The notes beneath the pieces were generated by a model. It saw nothing but the letters and a program-made list of their open reading frames with translations. It searched no databases and was not told the origin of the DNA. Shown here one piece after another: positions 61,527-64,000 of a stretch of DNA of 64,000 nt (positions are counted from its first letter, which is position 1; each line of letters begins with the position of its first letter). The DNA lies in NCBI RefSeq assembly GCF_900101495.1, contig NZ_FMUS01000017.1, positions 37,817 to 101,816 on the forward strand, in the 5' to 3' direction. Source of the stretch: Alkaliphilus peptidifermentans DSM 18978 (lineage in GTDB: Bacteria > Bacillota > Clostridia > Peptostreptococcales > Natronincolaceae). The translations under genes and the position numbers were made by a program.

Positions 61527-62828
61527 ATGCAGGAATCTATTGAATTAAAACTTAAAGTAAGGGAAGGTGAAGAAGACGTCGCAGATATAATAGTAATAAA
61601 TGAAGATATAAAATACAAAATCATGACAGCGTTTGCAGTATTTGTATTAATCTCATCTTTAGTTTTTAATAGTCCTAGAGAGATATTCGATGGATTATTG
61701 AGTATTTTAGTTGACCCCAGTATTTTGGTCTCTGACTATATGGCAATAGGCAATATAGGAGCAGCTTTATTTAACAGTGGAGCTTTAATGATTATAGCCA
61801 TAGTTATTGCTAAAAAGAACAGGGTGGATATGAACGGAACCACCATGGCTGCTGTGTTAACTGTTGGGGGTTTTGCTCTATTTGGTAAAAACCTTTATAA
61901 TGTATGGCCTATTATTATGGGAGTTTATTTTTATTGTAAGTATAAAAACGAAAAGTTTAATAAATTTATATTGATAGCCCTATTTGGAACAGCCCTAGCC
62001 CCTTTGGTAAGTCAAATAAGCTTTGGGTTAGGATTTCCAATTCTAATAGCTGTTATATTGGGAAACATATTTGGATTAGTTGCAGGCTTCGTGCTTCCTG
62101 CACTTGCCCATCATTTTATTAAGTTTCATCAAGGCTTTAACCTATATAACATTGGTTTTACGGCAGGTATGGTGGGCACATTCTTCATGGCAGTCTTAAG
62201 GGCCTTTGGAGTAGAAAATGAAAGAAGACTAGTGATAGCAGAAGGATATAACCAAATTCTTGGCATATATTTGGCTTTAATCTTTATTGCTATGTTTATA
62301 CTAGGGTTTGTGTTAAACAAGAACTCTTTAAGGGGTTATAAAAGATTGCTGAAAAGAACAGGACGACTAGTGCAGGACTTTGTTATTCTTGACGGCTTCG
62401 GGTTATCCTTAATTAATATGAGTATATTGGGTATAATAACAACAGGATATGTTCTTATGGTTAGAGGACAATTAAATGGACCAATTATTGGAGGTATATT
62501 TACAATAGTAGGCTTCGGTGCATTTGGTAAGCATTTAAAAAATGTTCTTCCTGTTATTATAGGCGTGTTTCTTGCAAGCTTAATAATGACTTGGGAGGTA
62601 AATACCACCGGACCTTTACTGGCAGCACTATTTGGAACAACATTGGCGCCAATTGCTGGTGAGTTCGGTTGGAAGAGTGGAGTAGTTGCAGGTTTCCTTC
62701 ACATGGCCATGGTAATGAATGTTGGTTACTTACATGGTGGCATGAATCTGTACAATAATGGATTCTCGGGAGGTATGGTGGCTGCTGTACTTGTTCCGAT
62801 TCTAGAGGCTTTAAAAAGAGGAGAATAA
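61527..62828 (+). CDS. DUF1576 membrane protein with internal duplication
   Basis: A 433-residue clostridial-type membrane protein, about eleven segments. Two halves share a motif: GFNLYNIGFTAGMVGTF and GMNLYNNGFSGGMVAAV, along with paired GKNLYNVWPIIMGVYF and GKHLKNVLPVIIGVFL, showing an internal duplication. LFGTALAPL and LFGTTLAPI repeat likewise. A two-repeat transporter or channel is plausible; DUF1576 has no settled function. AAGGGGG precedes ATG 61527. The next gene follows after 2 bp. Confidence 0.8.
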   Translation: MQESIELKLKVREGEEDVADIIVINEDIKYKIMTAFAVFVLISSLVFNSPREIFDGLLSILVDPSILVSDYMAIGNIGAALFNSGALMIIAIVIAKKNRVDMNGTTMAAVLTVGGFALFGKNLYNVWPIIMGVYFYCKYKNEKFNKFILIALFGTALAPLVSQISFGLGFPILIAVILGNIFGLVAGFVLPALAHHFIKFHQGFNLYNIGFTAGMVGTFFMAVLRAFGVENERRLVIAEGYNQILGIYLALIFIAMFILGFVLNKNSLRGYKRLLKRTGRLVQDFVILDGFGLSLINMSILGIITTGYVLMVRGQLNGPIIGGIFTIVGFGAFGKHLKNVLPVIIGVFLASLIMTWEVNTTGPLLAALFGTTLAPIAGEFGWKSGVVAGFLHMAMVMNVGYLHGGMNLYNNGFSGGMVAAVLVPILEALKRGE

Positions 62829-62830
62829 CA

Positions 62831-63184
62831 TTGAGTGATCATCATTCTAGAATATACAAAATTATAAACGAATTAACCAACTTTATATTGAAATCTGGTG
62901 CAAGGCACTGTGATATCAAACTAGAAGAAGAAAATGAAAGTATAAAGCTTACCATTGCTGGCTATTCAATTGATCTATCACCTGAAGAACTGGAGGAATT
63001 ACAAAACTCCTTATCTATTCCAAGACAGCAACCGGTAGAAGAATATTTATGGGAACTAGCAGGAGAAAATGAAAACTACGAAGAATTAAACTTGATTGGA
63101 ATGATGATTGATAGTGCAAGTGTTAAATATAAAGATAGATGTTTAACCATAATAATCACTAGAAATGAAGGCGATGGGGCGTAA
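62831..63184 (+). CDS. Small hypothetical protein paired with the DUF1576 gene
   Basis: A 117-residue soluble protein that I do not recognise by name. It is acidic, with helix-rich ends and SGARHCDIKLEEENESIKLTI in the middle. The start is TTG 62831 after GAGGAGAATA, two bases after the DUF1576 stop, so the pair is translationally coupled. The final codons and the stop lie inside the terminator stem at 63168-63197. It may be a cytosolic regulator or partner of the DUF1576 membrane protein. Confidence 0.75.
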   Translation: MSDHHSRIYKIINELTNFILKSGARHCDIKLEEENESIKLTIAGYSIDLSPEELEELQNSLSIPRQQPVEEYLWELAGENENYEELNLIGMMIDSASVKYKDRCLTIIITRNEGDGA

Positions 63185-63200
63185 GCACCATCGCCTTATT
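63168..63200 (+). terminator. Terminator overlapping the end of the small hypothetical gene
   Basis: AAGGCGATGG (63168-63177) pairs perfectly with CCATCGCCTT (63188-63197), extended by GGC-type pairs inside; ATTTATT follows. The stop codon is in the loop. Confidence 0.82.
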
Positions 63201-63267
63201 TATTACATAGGATAGTTCCTTCAGAACTTCCTATGTAATACGGGGTTGTTAAGGGGCATTCCCCCTT
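63201..63267. repeat. Two palindromes upstream of the rRNA promoters
   Basis: TATTACATAGGA (63201-63212) pairs with TCCTATGTAATA (63229-63240), extended by AGTTC/GAACT (63214-63218, 63224-63228); AAGGGG and CCCCTT (63251-63267) form a second short stem. No ORF is present. These lie between the terminator of the previous operon and the first rRNA promoter. Confidence 0.6.
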
Positions 63268-63379
63268 ATGATCAATATTTTAGAGCATGAAATGCTTTTG
63301 TGATTTCTACTTAATATATATTAATAACTTCGTATGTAAAAAGAAGAATATTTCTTGTTGAATTGGAATAAACTACAAG

Positions 63380-63408
63380 TTGTAATGTTACTACATAAAT
63401 GGTATAGT
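63380..63408 (+). promoter_or_regulatory. rRNA operon promoter 1 (upstream)
   Basis: TTGTAA (63380-63385) and TATAGT (63403-63408), 17 bp spacing, followed by AGTTAAGTCGCC, a block also found after promoter 3. Confidence 0.6.
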
Positions 63409-63473
63409 AGTTAAGTCGCCCAAACAAAGGGTGTGGAACACAAATAAAAGTTTTTATTAGATAGAAAAAAGTA

Positions 63474-63502
63474 TTGACAATAGAATTTAGATGTGATATA
63501 TT
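63474..63502 (+). promoter_or_regulatory. rRNA operon promoter 2
   Basis: A consensus TTGACA (63474-63479) and TATATT (63497-63502), 17 bp apart. Confidence 0.85.
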
Positions 63503-63559
63503 ATATAAGCTGCTCAAATGACAAGTTGTTTCTGAGGGTAGCAATCGCAAAAAAAGTAA

Positions 63560-63588
63560 TTGACAACACAAACAAAACATGCTATATT
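63560..63588 (+). promoter_or_regulatory. rRNA operon promoter 3 (proximal)
   Basis: TTGACA (63560-63565) and TATATT (63583-63588), 17 bp apart, followed by ATTTAAGTCGCC. About 125 bp before the mature 16S 5' end. Confidence 0.85.
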
Positions 63589-63712
63589 ATTTAAGTCGCC
63601 ACTTAATGGCGGATGGGGCTGAGGCCCTAAAATAGGTCCTTGAAAACTAAACAGTATAGATATTAAGCCAGCAAAAAAAAACACATCTTTTTAAAAGATG
63701 TACCCAGAAATT
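63589..63712 (+). promoter_or_regulatory. rRNA leader
   Basis: It contains GGGGCTGAGGCCCT and TCCTTGAAAACTAAACAGTA, the latter typical of Firmicute rRNA leaders, and the hairpin ACATCTTTT/AAAAGATGT (63682-63701) just ahead of the mature 16S end, probably part of antitermination and RNase III processing. Confidence 0.65.

Positions 63713-64000
<288 letters not shown>

Overview
The window is AT-rich DNA from a low-GC, endospore-forming, anaerobic Firmicute of class Clostridia. Spore formation is shown by an H-type small acid-soluble spore protein gene and a YtaF-type sporulation membrane protein gene. Anaerobic life is shown by indolepyruvate:ferredoxin oxidoreductase, a Ric/ScdA di-iron repair protein and a flavinylated fumarate-reductase-like lipoprotein. 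An Alkaliphilus-like genus is a guess from overall character; the 16S rRNA fragment at the right edge would settle it.

Layout. 1-3.2 kb: the end of an arginase-superfamily gene, a GC-rich candidate structured RNA closed by a terminator, a YjiH-type membrane protein, and a TetR gene whose frame breaks at A AAA AAC. 3.2-6.4 kb: a promoter with tandem operator-like repeats drives a lipoprotein fumarate-reductase-like flavoprotein, followed by NusG-domain-II and Gx-transporter genes, an extracytosolic flavin-redox cluster. 6.6-20 kb: hydrolase, MATE pump, YbaK deacylase, autoregulated TetR gene, ABC exporter, orphan histidine kinase, asparagine synthetase, an ArsR/MFS pair, a cupin, a fluoride riboswitch in front of a cation/proton antiporter, and MazG. 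20-31 kb: Ric, UppP, an aldehyde dehydrogenase of the GabD type, DUF421/DUF4363, DUF401, nitroreductase, SspH, glutaredoxin, IorAB and a 2-Cys peroxiredoxin. 31-44 kb: a complete maltodextrin locus (LacI regulator with overlapping operators, MalEFG-type importer, GH31 glucosidase, MalQ, glucan phosphorylase, MsmX-type ATPase, PucR-like regulator). 44-53 kb: folate ECF S-component under a THF riboswitch, NhaC, OFA-family MFS with an XRE regulator, and a metal-transport cluster (10TM exporter, DUF1622, YtaF). 53.5-57.3 kb: FMN riboswitch and ribDE-ribBA-ribH. 57.7-63.2 kb: M3 oligopeptidase, MarR with a FetAB-like exporter, DUF1576. 63.3-64 kb: three tandem rRNA promoters and the start of a 16S rRNA gene with an unusually long V1 stem.

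Most striking pattern. Three short non-coding insertions sit at intrinsic terminators, and in each case the whole terminator hairpin is present twice, once on either side of the insert: two near-identical copies of a ~151-bp foldback element (about 20.99 kb and 44.62 kb) and an unrelated ~221-bp inverted-repeat element (about 57.46 kb). This suggests small non-autonomous mobile elements that use terminator hairpins as targets and duplicate them. No transposase gene is in the window.

The genes together describe a fermentative or amino-acid-using anaerobe that takes up and phosphorolyses maltodextrins, makes riboflavin under FMN control (fitting its flavin-based redox proteins), salvages folate, and carries several sodium/proton and metal-export systems.
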